64,000 bases of DNA from CAVQSS01 sp963746605 (lineage in GTDB: Bacteria > Desulfobacterota > RBG-13-43-22): NCBI GenBank assembly GCA_963746605.1, contig CAVVCH010000045.1, positions 140,438-204,437 on the forward strand, read 5' to 3'. The stretch's first letter is position 1. Each line of letters starts with the position of its first letter. Shown here in pieces: positions 9,298-18,742 of this stretch. The notes under the pieces were generated by a model that saw nothing but the letters and a program-made list of their open reading frames with translations, was not told the origin of the DNA and searched no databases. Made by a program: the position numbers and the translations under genes.

Positions 9298-9352
9298 TAA
9301 AAAAAGCCACGAAAGCTTTTGACCTTCCGGTCATTTTTAGCCTTCGTGGCTT
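9298..9352 (-). terminator. leader hairpin with U-tract upstream of nikM (candidate attenuator)
   Basis: On the minus strand a 10-base-pair stem (AAGCCACGAA with TTCGTGGCTT) encloses a second small stem (TGACC/GGTCA, GGAA loop) and is directly followed by seven T. It begins a few bases after the predicted start of transcription and ends about 23 bases before the nikM ATG. No gene upstream on this strand needs a terminator here. Confidence 0.65.
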
Positions 9353-9364
9353 AATTGAGGAATT

Positions 9365-9394
9365 AGATTATCACGGAACTTCGAAAAATGTCAA
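9365..9394 (-). promoter_or_regulatory. sigma-70 promoter of the nik operon
   Basis: On the minus strand TTGACA (9394-9389) and TAATCT (9370-9365) are 18 bases apart, which puts the start of transcription just before the leader hairpin. Confidence 0.7.
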
Positions 9395-9458
9395 GCAATC
9401 TTCCTTTCAAAACAAAGGATGCTCAAAAGAAAGGTACAGAAAGACCCCGTATTCCCCA

Positions 9459-9785
9459 CTCACCGAGCTTTGTGACCTGGCTCACTTTAGCGACCTGGAC
9501 CACCTGGCCAGTTACGTGGGGCTCATCCCCGACATTCACGCCAGCGGAGAAACCGAGCATACCGGCGGCCTGACTTTTCGGCGCAACGCCCAACTAAGGG
9601 ACGTACTCATCGAAGCCGCCTGGACAGCCGTCCGGCTGGATCCAGTGCTGTTGCTGGCCTTTAATGAGTACTGCCGGCGGATGAAGAAGACCAAGGCCAT
9701 TGTCAAGATTGCCCGGAGACTGCTCGACCGCATTCGTTATGTGTTAAAGAACCAAGGGGACTATGTTCCGGGAGTGATTCAGTAA
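9459..9785 (+). pseudogene. IS110-family transposase, C-terminal remnant
   Basis: The frame reads LTELCDLAHFSDLDHLASYV, GLIPDIHASGE, an Arg-rich RRNAQLRDVLIEAAW stretch and a KIARRLLDRIRYVL tail. This is the conserved order of the C-terminal transposase domain of IS110/IS1111 elements (HLASYVGL, SGE, LIEAAW, RRL). The N-terminal DEDD domain and a start codon are missing, so only about 110 residues are left and the element is inactive. The flanking 9786-9905 may retain element sequence. Confidence 0.8.
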
Positions 9786-10087
9786 AACCGGGGAACGGAG
9801 GTAACGCCAGTCTTATAAATCGTTTTGTGGGCAACGATCTGTCATTCCTGCAGCTCATCGTTAGATGATGTCTGCTCTTCGCCAGACTTCGTGCCCACAT
9901 TTTAAAATATAATCAAGGACCTGCAGCTATCCATCAAGGGGTATGTCTGCTAATAGAAGATTGATTAGTAAGATTGGTGGGCATTCCACATCGGGGGATG
10001 GGCATATCATTTCCCTTCAAAGACCTCCTCTGTTTCGGTGGGTTCTTCCATGTTCTTCCTCTCGTTCGGTGGGAGTAGAATTCCTAT
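9786..10087. other. non-coding spacer with an inverted repeat
   Basis: No convincing gene. TGTGGGCA (9826-9833) and TGCCCACA (9892-9899) form an 8-base inverted repeat around 58 bases, just downstream of the IS110 remnant; it may be a leftover element end or structured RNA region. The rest shows nothing recognisable. Confidence 0.4.
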
Positions 10088-10679
10088 CTATCGTAGCGGA
10101 TTCCCATTAAAGAATAATTCACCCTCATCCACTCCATGTAAAAAACTGCGGGTAGTTCCACCCCTTCTGGACCGATAACTCGGCTTGAATTCCAGGACAT
10201 TTACAATGCCTTCTATGGGGGTGAGGTTAATTTCTTTACAGATTTTCTCTCCAGGCAGTCCGAATAATATCTTATGGGGACCAGGGACAAGCCGTATCCT
10301 TTTATTAAGCGTATACCTTCATACCCTCGCCTTTTTCGGGATTTTTGATTCCTTTTTCCTTTGGAATGATTTCCTTTTCGCCCTTTAGTTTCCAGGTAAC
10401 TGCCTGCCCGTCGATATTGATTAAGATGGGATATTCTTCCTCGCCATGGAAGGTTTCGTCCGATTCCATGAAGTAATACCCCTCCAAATGAGTTTTAACA
10501 GATGTCTTGACTAATAAATCAACAAATCCCTTAGGCGGAAGTCCTTCCTCGTTAACTTCACTAAAAACATTCTTTTTTTCACCTTGAGAATGGGTCCGAA
10601 TTTCCATGTCAGTTAGACTACATCCGGATAGAATCCCGATAAGAACGATTGGTAACCAATAACTTATTCTTCTTTTCAT
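10088..10679 (-). CDS. lipoprotein with conserved C-terminal RYTLNKR-PGPHK region (one apparent frameshift)
   Basis: The N-terminus MKRRISYWLPIVLIGILSGC carries a lipobox (LSGC, Cys20), so the protein is probably a lipoprotein. The first frame stops at 10305. If one A is removed at about 10317, the reading becomes GMRYTLNKRIRLVPGPHKIL and continues for about 70 residues (PGEKICKEINLTPIEG) to a stop at 10088. The joined product of about 196 residues has a beta-rich C-terminal half that looks genuinely coding, so the shift is likely an error or a recent mutation. Function unknown. A PII gene lies 104 bases upstream on the same strand. Confidence 0.6.
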
Positions 10680-10782
10680 GATTTCAACGCTCCTTTGCTC
10701 TCAACTTTTACAAAGTGAAAAGACGATCACGCCAAATGGATTCATACATCCCGAAAGCCTGGTATGGAGTGATTTTAATAGG

Positions 10783-11124
10783 CTACACGGCCCCGCTCCC
10801 CCTTTCATTCGTCCTGATCTTTATGACGTCATCCACGGAGCAAATGAATATCTTGCCATCCCCCGGATTTCCGGTATGGGCCTGCTCCTGAATCGTGCTT
10901 ACAACCGTTTCCACCAGCTCATCGGGCACCACCACCTCTATTTTCACTTTTTGGACATAAGCAATGAGCCCGTCCACAATTTTTTCCTCGGCACCCCGCG
11001 CCCTTGATTTCCCAAACCCCCGGATATCAGAAATGGTAGCCCCCGGCAGATTTTCAATCTTCTGGAGTGCGGTGACGACATGCAGCACTTTGAAGGGACG
11101 AACGATTGCCTTTATCTCTTTCAT
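10783..11124 (-). CDS. PII-family protein of the metal-efflux-associated type
   Basis: This 113-residue PII-fold protein has MKEIKAIVRPFK, VKIEVVVPD and TGNPGDGKIFICSVDDVIKI with RTNERG. The start at 11124 is chosen because AAAGGAGGCAGAAA precedes it. The T-loop is altered: canonical PII has ...TELYRGAEY with the uridylylated Tyr51, whereas here the loop reads SRARGAEEKIVDG, is shorter and lacks that Tyr. PII homologues encoded beside heavy-metal RND pumps form a recognised divergent subgroup. It is the last gene of the cus operon, 51 bases after cusA. A role in sensing nucleotides or metal to control efflux is inference. Confidence 0.85.
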   Translation of the reverse strand: MKEIKAIVRPFKVLHVVTALQKIENLPGATISDIRGFGKSRARGAEEKIVDGLIAYVQKVKIEVVVPDELVETVVSTIQEQAHTGNPGDGKIFICSVDDVIKIRTNERGSGAV

Positions 11125-11175
11125 TTTCTGCCTCCTTTCGGTCGGACCATTGAAATATCCTCCCATGACCTACGC

Positions 11176-14100
11176 TTACATTTCGGTCTCAGTTTTTTTC
11201 TTTTCGAACCAGCCGTACATGGAGGGGATGAGCAGGAGTGTCAGGAGCGTGGAGGTCACCAATCCCCCCACCACCACGGTAGCTAGCGGTTTCTGGATTT
11301 CCGACCCGGCTCCCCCGGCGAACAGCATGGGGATCAGGCTGAATATGGCTATGAAGGCGGTCATCAGCACGGGGCGCAATCGGTTCTCGCTGCCTTTCAG
11401 GATCGCTTCCTCCAACTCCACCCCCTCTTCCTCGCGCAATTGAGTAATGCGGGACACCAGAACCACCCCGTTCAACACCGCCACCCCGAAGAGCACGACA
11501 AACCCCACCGAAGCCGGGACCGACAGATAGCAATCCGGAAATCCACAAGGAGAACACCCCGCCGATCAAGGCAAAGGGCAGATTGAGGATCACCAGCAGG
11601 GCCGGTTTTATGGCCCGGAAAGTGGCAAACAGGAGCAGCAGAATCAGACCGATGGCCACCGGTCCGATGATCATCAGCTTGGCCATGGCTCGCTGCTGAT
11701 TTTCAAACTGCCCGCCCCAGGTGAGGTAATATCCGGAAGGCATCTTCACTTTTTCGGCTATCTTGCGTTTCGCTTCGGCCACAAAGCCGCCGATATCCCT
11801 GCCGCTTATATTCAGCTCGATGCCGATGCGACGCAGGCCATCCTCCCGGCTGATCTGGGCCGGCCCTTCCGAAAGGGCGATTTTCGCCAACTGACTGAGG
11901 GGAACATTGGCGCCGCCGGGCGCCGAAACCAGGAGATTTCCAACGGCCTCGACCGAATTCCTGTTTTCCTCCGGCAGACGGACGGCAATATCGAAGCTTT
12001 TGTTTTCCTCATAGAACCGGGAGGCGGGTTTGCCGGCAATGGCGATTTCCACCAGATTCTGAATATCGCTCACATTCAATCCATAACGGGCGATTTTCGG
12101 GCGGTCTATCTCGATGGTAAGATACAACTGGCCGGTCACCTTTTCCGTGAGCAAATCGGTGGCGCCTTCGATTTTGGAGAGGACCCGCGCTATTTCGTCC
12201 CCTTTTGTCCGCAAAAGCTCCATTTTCTCCCCAAAAAGTCTCAGAATAAGCTGGGCCCGCGTTCCGGCCACCAGTTCATCGATCCGGCATTGGATGGGCT
12301 GGCTGAAACCAAATCCTATTCCGGGTATGGCCTCCAGGGCCTCCCGCATTTTACCGGTCAACTCCTCCCGGTCGAGGTCCCTTTTCCATTCCCGGCGGGG
12401 CTTCAAAACCCCCACGTAGCCGGTTTTATCCACCCCCCGCGTGTCCAGGGCCACTCCGGTTTGTCCCGTTCGGGATACCACCGTTTGCAATTCCGGGAAT
12501 GTTTTCAACTTTTCGCCTATTAGTTTGTTGATCTCCAGGGCCTTGTCCAGGGAAACGCCGGGCAAGAGAGATACATCCATATCGAAGGCCCCTTCATCCA
12601 TGATCGGTATAAATTCGGTTCCCAGCCGGGGGATAATGACCAGGGAGAGGAGCAGCAAAACACCGGCTGTAAGCAGCACCGGTTTCCTTTCTTTCATGGT
12701 GTAATGGAGCAAGGGCAGATACACTTTCTTCACCGGTCCCAGAATGAAGCTCTCCTTTTCCGGTTGCGGCTTTAGGATCAGGGCGCACAGGACCGGAATG
12801 ACAAAGATGGAAAGGACCAGGGAGGATAGGAGGGCGATGGCGACGGTCAGGGCCAAGGGCCCGAACATCTTCCCTTCAATCCCTTCCAGGGCCAGGATGG
12901 GAATAAAGGTAGTGGCTATGATCAACTCGCCTAGAATACTTGGTTTTCTAACTTCGAGGACCGCCTGGAGCACGGTAATCAGGGTTTTACCGTTTCGTCC
13001 TTTCTCGCTCAGGTGCCTCTGGACGTTCTCCACCTGAATAATGGTGGCGTCGATGATCATGCCGATCGAAATCGCCAATCCGCCGAGAGACATTAGATTG
13101 GCGCTCAGTCCGATCAACTTCAAGACGATGAAGGTGACCATCAACGAAAGCGGCAGGGCAATCAAAACGACTAGAGAAGCCCTGAAACTCCGCAGTAGAA
13201 GATAAAGGACGATCAACACCAGGATAGCGCCCTCGGCCAGCGCCTTGGTGACGGTAGACACGCTGGCTTGGATGATATCGGATCGGTCGTAATAGGGCCG
13301 TATGCGGATCCCTTGGGGGAGAACGTTGTTCTCGTTGATTTCCTGGATCTTCTTTTTGACCCGCTCGACCACGTCGCGGCTGTTCTCTCCCCGCAGCATC
13401 ATGACAATGCCGCCGATCGCCTCCTCTTGGCCGTTGATCATGGCGGCCCCCTGGCGGACGGCTTCCCCGATCCGGATTTCGGCAACGTCTTTTAGATAAG
13501 TTGGTGTGCCGCCGGAGGATTTGAGAACAATGTATTCCAGGTCGACCGTATTCTTGATGAGCCCGACGCTGCGGACGATATACTGATCGGCGTATTTTTC
13601 GATCACATTCCCGCCGGCATTCTGATTGTTCTTTTCGATCGCCGTGTAAACCTGGTCGACGGAAACGCTGTATTTCAGGAGCTTCTCGGGGGCAACGATC
13701 ACCTGGTATTGTTTGAAATAACCGCCGAAGGCGTTTATTTCGTTCACCCCCGGAACGCTTTTCAGCAGGGGGTTGATTGTCCATTCCTGGATCGTGCGCA
13801 GGTTCGTCAAATAGGCGATTTTCTTTTGGGGATCGGCAGGCAGAGGGCCGTCGAGCGTGAACTGGTAGATCTCCCCCATGGCTGTCGCTATCGGCCCCAG
13901 AGCGACCTCGACGCCCCGGGGGACGTTCTCCCTGGCTTCGGCCAGCCGCTCAAAGACTAATTGCCGGGCAAAGTAAATATCAACACTGTCGTCAAAGACG
14001 ATGGTGACCAGGGAAAGGCCGAATTTGGTCACGGAGCGCATCTGTTTTATTTTCGGAAGCCCGCGCATGGCCATTTCGATAGGATAGGTCACCGAACGCT

Positions 14101-14284
14101 CGATCTCCAGGGCGGAAAGTCCGTTGGCGTGGCTGATGACTTCCACCTGGATGTTGGTGACATCGGGGAAGGCATCGATGGGAAGTCGGTTATAGGAGTA
14201 AATCCCGAAGGCCACGAGGAGCGACGAGAAGACCAGGACCGTGCCTTTCCGGTTGAGCACCCAGGCGATGATTTTTTCCAGCAT
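11176..14284 (-). CDS. cusA: heavy-metal RND efflux pump inner-membrane subunit (one apparent frameshift)
   Basis: A CusA/CzcA-type HME-RND transporter of about 1036 residues: N-terminus MLEKIIAWVLNRKG, then PDVTNIQVEV, the TM4 segment SLGGLAISIGMIIDATIIQ VEN, and two large periplasmic loops. It pumps metal cations out of the periplasm or cytoplasm using the proton gradient. The TM4 motif is neither the classical CzcA DFG...DG form nor exactly the Cu/Ag form, so the substrate is left open. Near 11530 one extra C breaks the frame; after removing it the text reads SGLYLSVPASVGFVVLFGVA and continues to the end (GWFEKKKTETEM). It follows cusB by 11 bases. Confidence 0.88.
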
Positions 14285-14295
14285 GGCTCTGCTCC

Positions 14296-15534
14296 TCAGT
14301 GCTCGTCCGCGTGGAGGGTTTCTTTTTTGAGTTCCGATTTGAGCGTAAAGGCCCCCTTGGTCACCACCGGGTCTCCTTCTTTCAGGCCCTCCAGGATCTC
14401 CACTGTCTTGCCGAGTGTTCTCCCGGGCTTGATATCGGTCTTTTTGAATTTCCCGGGGGCCGACTGCACAAAGACATAATGGGCCGAACCGTCGATAATG
14501 ACGGCTTCTTCGGGCAGGACCAACAGCTTCTGCATTTCCGCAGTCCGGGTGTCTATCAGGACGGTGGCAAACATGCCCGGCTTCAATAAGCCGCCACCAT
14601 TAGGAATGGTCACCCGGGCCGTTACCGTGCGGGATTTTTCATCGACCACGTCGCCGATGTAGGAGATGACGCCGGTGAAATCTCTGTCCGGGAAGGCCGT
14701 GACCGAAATCTTGACGCCCATACCGGGCTTGAGAAATTGGATATCCTTCTCGTAAAAATGGGTTAAAACCCACAAAGTGGAGAGATCGGCCACGGTGAAC
14801 AACACTTTCTCCGGACCGACCATTTCTCCCTGGGTCACGGATTTCTCCGTAATCACGCCGCTCAAGGGGGAGGAGATGGAAATCAACGGATGGCCGTTCA
14901 GCCCGTTGCTTTTCTGGTGTTCGATCCGGGCCACATTCACTCCCAGGAGGCGAAATTTCTCCCTGGCCAGGGCTAAATCCGCCTCGACCTCGCTCAATTC
15001 CTGTCTGGCTTTCAAGACGTCTTTTTCCGGACAGACCCCCTTGGCAAAAAGGGTTTCCTCCCGCTGCAGCGTTTTGGCGGCCAGTTCCTGTTTGCTCTTT
15101 CCCTTGATATACTCCGACCAGACCTGATCCAGATCGACCGTATCCATCTGGGCCAACGTCTGTCCGGCCCTTACTCGTTGGCCCTGAGTCGCCGTCACCT
15201 GGATGACTTTGCCCGTTACCCTGGAACTGATCTTGGACACCCTGTCGGCATTCAACTCAATGACCGCCGTGGCGGAAAGGGGGGCCGAAACCGATTCCAG
15301 GGAGAGCGGACGCACCTCGATGCCGGCCATTTTTTGCCTCTCGGCGGCAATGGTTACCGTATCGTGTTCGTCTTGACCATGGTCTCCCTTGGATTTTGCT
15401 TCCAGAGACCCGCCCCTCTCTTTGACGGGGCCAGCCTCTTTCTGGCAAGCCGTCGAAAAGAAGACTCCCGCTAACAGAAAAAACAATAAGGCCAGGTACT
15501 TCTCTTTCTTTAGCATAGCGTTCGTCATCATCAT
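14296..15534 (-). CDS. cusB: RND efflux periplasmic adaptor (membrane fusion lipoprotein)
   Basis: A 412-residue adaptor linking CusA to the outer-membrane channel. The N-terminal hydrophobic stretch ends in a lipobox-like FFSTAC (Cys about 30). A His/Asp-rich linker (GDHGQDEHD) follows and may bind metal. Lipoyl/barrel-sandwich segments (VSKISSRVTGKVIQ, VRAGQTLAQMD), a coiled-coil hairpin (residues about 135-190) and beta-barrel segments follow. The ATG at 15534 overlaps the cusC stop (ATGA); an internal Met at residue 7 is also possible. The C-terminus ends HADEH. Confidence 0.88.
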   Translation of the reverse strand: MMMTNAMLKKEKYLALLFFLLAGVFFSTACQKEAGPVKERGGSLEAKSKGDHGQDEHDTVTIAAERQKMAGIEVRPLSLESVSAPLSATAVIELNADRVSKISSRVTGKVIQVTATQGQRVRAGQTLAQMDTVDLDQVWSEYIKGKSKQELAAKTLQREETLFAKGVCPEKDVLKARQELSEVEADLALAREKFRLLGVNVARIEHQKSNGLNGHPLISISSPLSGVITEKSVTQGEMVGPEKVLFTVADLSTLWVLTHFYEKDIQFLKPGMGVKISVTAFPDRDFTGVISYIGDVVDEKSRTVTARVTIPNGGGLLKPGMFATVLIDTRTAEMQKLLVLPEEAVIIDGSAHYVFVQSAPGKFKKTDIKPGRTLGKTVEILEGLKEGDPVVTKGAFTLKSELKKETLHADEH

Positions 15535-16772
15535 TGTGGGTTTCCTCCGGTAACTTTTTCCAGTATGTTCATGGCCCTGCGCGCTCGGGACAAGGTCTCG
15601 AGGTAAGCGAACTGTGTTTCGACCGTTTCCTTCTGGGCCACCCGCACCTCAAAAAAACCAATCTTCCCCTCCCGGTAGGCCAAATTCAACAGGGCCAGAT
15701 TTTCCAGAGACTTATCCAAGATCTCTTTTTTGAAAAGGGCCAGTTCCTTTTGGGAGGAAGTCAGGGCATTGGCAGCCTCCTGAAATTCTCGGTCAACGGC
15801 CCTTTCCAGACCGGCGCGGGTTACCCTAGCCTGGGCCGCTCTGGCTTGGGCTTCTCTTTTTTCAGCCTGTTTGCGGTCGAAAAGCGGGATAGAAAAAGAC
15901 AGGGAAAGCCCCAGGTCGTTTCTCATTTCGTCCCGGTTATAAAAACCACCCAGCACGATATTCGGGATAGCGTTTCTCTGGGCCAGATCCATGGCCGTCG
16001 TGGTCTTATCCACCTCTAAGACGGCCGCCTTTAGATCCGGGCGCTCGGAAGGGGTCGGCTTTCTAATGACTCCGGCATCGGGAAAGGACAGGGGGTCCGA
16101 GGCAAGTTCTCCTTCGATGTTTAAGGTCAGGGCGGTCGGGCCGCCCACCAGGGCTTGCATTCCCAACAAGGCTTCCAGGACTTCCCGGGCCGCCAAAAGG
16201 AGGTCCTTTTGCGATTTACTCAACTCCACTTCGGCCAGGTTTACTTCCAGAGCGGAAGCCTCGCCCGCTTGAAACTTCAGTCTGGTGAAATTAAGCAAAT
16301 CTTCCTGCAAACCCACCACCTGCCCGGTCAACTCCTTTTTCCTTTTGGCCGCCAGAGCCCGGACGAAGGCCTCTTTGACCTCGAAGGCCAGCACCCTTTC
16401 CTTATCTTTTATCTCCAGGACGAGACGGGCGAGTTCCTTTTCGGCCAGAGAGATCCTCAACCCTCTCTGTCCGGCGATTTCAAACTCCTGGGAAAGCTTC
16501 AAACCGTAATTGGTATATTTCCCTCCCCCCTCTTCCTGGGGCCGGTCTTTACCGGATACAAAGCTTTCCATAACCGGATTGGCGATCAAGGGGATTTTTG
16601 CCTTTCCCAATTTCCCTTGGGCCACCTCCACTTCCAACCGCCGGACCTGGAGATCCGGATTGTTTTGCAGGGCTTGGTTGACCGCTTGATCCACCGTCAG
16701 CGGATAGGCATCGGGGACTGGAAAACTCAGAAGTAGAACAATAAAAAACCATACTCCCAACATAGGTTTCAC
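15531..16772 (-). CDS. cusC: TolC-family outer-membrane efflux channel
   Basis: A 413-residue outer-membrane factor. It has a signal peptide (residues 1-24), then LTVDQAVNQALQNNPDLQVR, the hallmark start of the first OEP repeat, long heptad-rich helices (EKREAQARAAQARVTRA) and a second repeat ending in EVRVAQKETVETQFAYLETL. It forms the exit duct for CusBA. First gene of the three-gene efflux block; it shares a 4-base overlap with cusB. The leader contains two small palindromes. Confidence 0.88.
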   Translation of the reverse strand: MKPMLGVWFFIVLLLSFPVPDAYPLTVDQAVNQALQNNPDLQVRRLEVEVAQGKLGKAKIPLIANPVMESFVSGKDRPQEEGGGKYTNYGLKLSQEFEIAGQRGLRISLAEKELARLVLEIKDKERVLAFEVKEAFVRALAAKRKKELTGQVVGLQEDLLNFTRLKFQAGEASALEVNLAEVELSKSQKDLLLAAREVLEALLGMQALVGGPTALTLNIEGELASDPLSFPDAGVIRKPTPSERPDLKAAVLEVDKTTTAMDLAQRNAIPNIVLGGFYNRDEMRNDLGLSLSFSIPLFDRKQAEKREAQARAAQARVTRAGLERAVDREFQEAANALTSSQKELALFKKEILDKSLENLALLNLAYREGKIGFFEVRVAQKETVETQFAYLETLSRARRAMNILEKVTGGNPQ

Positions 16773-16792
16773 CTCGATGGAATGAAGAAATT

Positions 16793-16865
16793 GGTATACG
16801 TGTACACCGGATCGACAAACTTAACGTTCGACGACAGCCATTCAGCCGCTCGATTAGTACGAGCG
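16793..16865 (-). promoter_or_regulatory. two inverted repeats in the cusC leader, possible operators
   Basis: GGTnTACnnGTAnACC dyad at 16793-16808 lies 21 bases upstream of the cusC start codon. A second, CGCTCG/CGAGCG separated by 7 bases, is at 16847-16865. Either could bind a metal-responsive repressor; no regulator gene is adjacent, so the assignment is inference. Confidence 0.4.
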
Positions 16866-16896
16866 CTTTATTGTTTTAGTAGGAGTGGAAAAAGGA

Positions 16897-17259
16897 TTAA
16901 GCTTGAGGCGGTTTGGCTATGGGAGAAGGATGGAGCGAAAGCAAACTGGGAACTACCGGTGTTTGGAAGGAAATTGATGGAAAAAATGGTTGGCTCGGGG
17001 GGATGGCGATCAGGCCGAATACATTTAAAAAACAAAAAGGACAAGACGTCTGATCATTCTCATTGTCTCCCTTTTGCCCATTGTTATGATGTGAGAGGGA
17101 AGGGGCATGAGGAAGTTGAAGTCTATTATTGAACTGAACCGTCGTCCTACCGCCTGCCTGACAGTTCAGGCAGGCTAATGAATCAAGGGCCGGAGCTGCA
17201 ATAAATGCCAGGGCCAAAATCGCCGATATTAATTTTTTGATAAGCCCCTGATTTTTCAT
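16897..17259 (-). CDS. small secreted Cys/His-containing protein upstream of cusCBA
   Basis: About 120 residues from MKNQGLIKKL at 17259, chosen because upstream Met codons lie at or before the predicted transcription start. A signal peptide (ISAILALAFIAAPALDSLAC) is followed by CLNC, then a His/Asn-rich SHHNNGQKGDNEND stretch and a CPFC motif, with a Pro-rich C-terminus. Such CxxC/His small proteins often head metal-resistance operons as periplasmic metal binders or regulators; I do not recognise the exact family. A strong promoter lies just upstream, and 124 bases separate it from cusC. Confidence 0.6.
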   Translation of the reverse strand: MKNQGLIKKLISAILALAFIAAPALDSLACLNCQAGGRTTVQFNNRLQLPHAPSLSHHNNGQKGDNENDQTSCPFCFLNVFGLIAIPPSQPFFPSISFQTPVVPSLLSLHPSPIAKPPQA

Positions 17260-17305
17260 AATCTTTATATTTCTAAAAGCCGGGGTATCTTTTTTCATTT
17301 TTTTT

Positions 17306-17334
17306 ATATTATGGTCTATGAAGAGATTTGTCAA
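17306..17334 (-). promoter_or_regulatory. sigma-70 promoter driving the small Cys/His protein and probably cusCBA
   Basis: On the minus strand a perfect TTGACA (17334-17329) and TAATAT (17311-17306) are separated by exactly 17 bases. Confidence 0.8.
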
Positions 17335-17451
17335 GAATGGCAATTTTTTCGACTAAAATGGACCTTTTGCCAAGCTCCAATTTTTGCCATACCATTCCGG
17401 ATATTATTATCGTGGATGAGGCCATTTTTCGAGCTTCTGCCCGCAGATCTT

Positions 17452-18344
17452 TTAAAAATAAAAATTAAAAAAGAGGGTCGGGATGATGGTATGGGGATTG
17501 TTCTTACCCAGCAATGGGAAAGAACAGCCAGCCATGATGAACATTTTTTTGGAGATATCCCACCCTAGGCCAGGCAAGACGTAGAGTATCCGTGATTCGG
17601 AATTATCCACCGAACGGGATTCGATCTCCGTCTTGCCCTGTTCCTGGCCATAAAATTCCAGGACAATCGACCATTTTTCGGTTAAAGCGTACTCTCCGGC
17701 CAGCGCATAAAACCAGAAGTTTCCATCCCTGGTTTTGACCCCGTCAATGCTGGTCTCCTGGGGTAAGTTGTACCAGAGGTTGGCGGTAACCTGCCACTTC
17801 TTGGTCCATTTTCCAACGTTGACCCCCAAGGTGTACATATAGGACCCGCTGCCCGTTTTCTCGACTCCCAATTTTTCCGGAGCCATTTTTTCATATTTCC
17901 CGGTGGGGAACCGAACCCGGCCGACCATGGATACGGATGGTGTCCACCCCTCTTCCCCGCCGTCGAACAAACGATATTTCATTTTAAGGGCCACATCCCC
18001 GATGTTCCCTTCCTGGGCGGATTGCCCGGACTGGCTTTTCCAGTTGTAGATGAAAGGGATCTCTCCCGAAATCTCCAGGTCTTTGACGATCCCGTATATC
18101 GGGACAACGGGAACGGCAAAAGAGTAGTCCCGGTCCCCGCTGGGCAGGTAGCGAACATTCCCATTTTGATCAAATTCCCCGGTGCGAATGGCTAATGAGG
18201 GAAACGCCTGCAAAACGAATTTCCCCGGGTCCTGGGTATCCGCAAAATCGGCCACCAGAGGTCCCACCGGGTCGGCCGCGGCGATTCCGGCCCAGATTAA
18301 AATTAAAATAAGTCCGGAAAGGCTAAATACCGGGATAATGCCAT
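17452..18344 (-). CDS. outer-membrane beta-barrel protein (start region disturbed)
   Basis: From GTG 18267 the frame gives 271 residues of barrel-like alternating strands (NLWYNLPQET, WSIVLEFYGQEQ) ending in the aromatic tail TLFFNFYF. The frame is open further upstream and encodes a signal-like stretch (SLSGLILILIWAGIAAAD), but no start codon lies in frame. ATG 18344 becomes in frame (MALSRVFSLSG) if one base is added near 18331, so a lost base is likely. Most similar in character to solute-channel barrels found with metal transport genes. It lies upstream of, and on the same strand as, the cus genes but is separated from them by a promoter. Confidence 0.65.
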
Positions 18345-18707
18345 TTACGAGTTCATAAGATCCATTATCCTTCAGCTATCCGCTGCCCTCCTCCGAAGAC
18401 GGACTCAGGCAGCGTTTTTCAAAACATCTCCGGCGCGGATCGTGATCCCTGCCATGGCCGGGTCTCACGCCCTCATCGGGATAAGCTATTTAATCAAAGG
18501 AGTCAATATAAAATTCTAACCAAACCCTCCCGCCTCTTAATCCCTTCCCAAGGCGGGGGAGGGAAGTAACAGGGCTCGGCCTGTTCCCAGGGCTCCTTCT
18601 TTCCCCCGTGGAAGAAGGTGGAGGTGTGGGGGATATCCGCAGTTAAAAGCCATTTTCGTATTATGGATTAGAATCTTCACGGTTTCCACTGAAGGCGAGG
18701 TTATCAA
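18345..18707. other. spacer without recognisable genes
   Basis: Divergent spacer between the barrel gene and the hypothetical gene at 18743. A C/G-rich stretch (18520-18625) can fold weakly, but I see no gene, repeat of another family, or terminator I would defend. Confidence 0.5.
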
Positions 18708-18736
18708 TTGACAAGCCGACCCGCTTTGAATACATT
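18708..18736 (+). promoter_or_regulatory. sigma-70 promoter directly abutting a start codon
   Basis: TTGACA at 18708-18713 and TACATT at 18731-18736 are 17 bases apart. The ATG at 18743 lies 7 bases after the -10 box, exactly where transcription should start, so the mRNA is probably leaderless. Confidence 0.7.
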
Positions 18737-18742
18737 GCCCTC

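Noticed and set aside
9298..9360. Calling the nikM leader a NiCo or cobalamin riboswitch
   Set aside because: The leader is too short and simple for either class and shows none of their conserved boxes that I can recall; kept only as a candidate attenuator.
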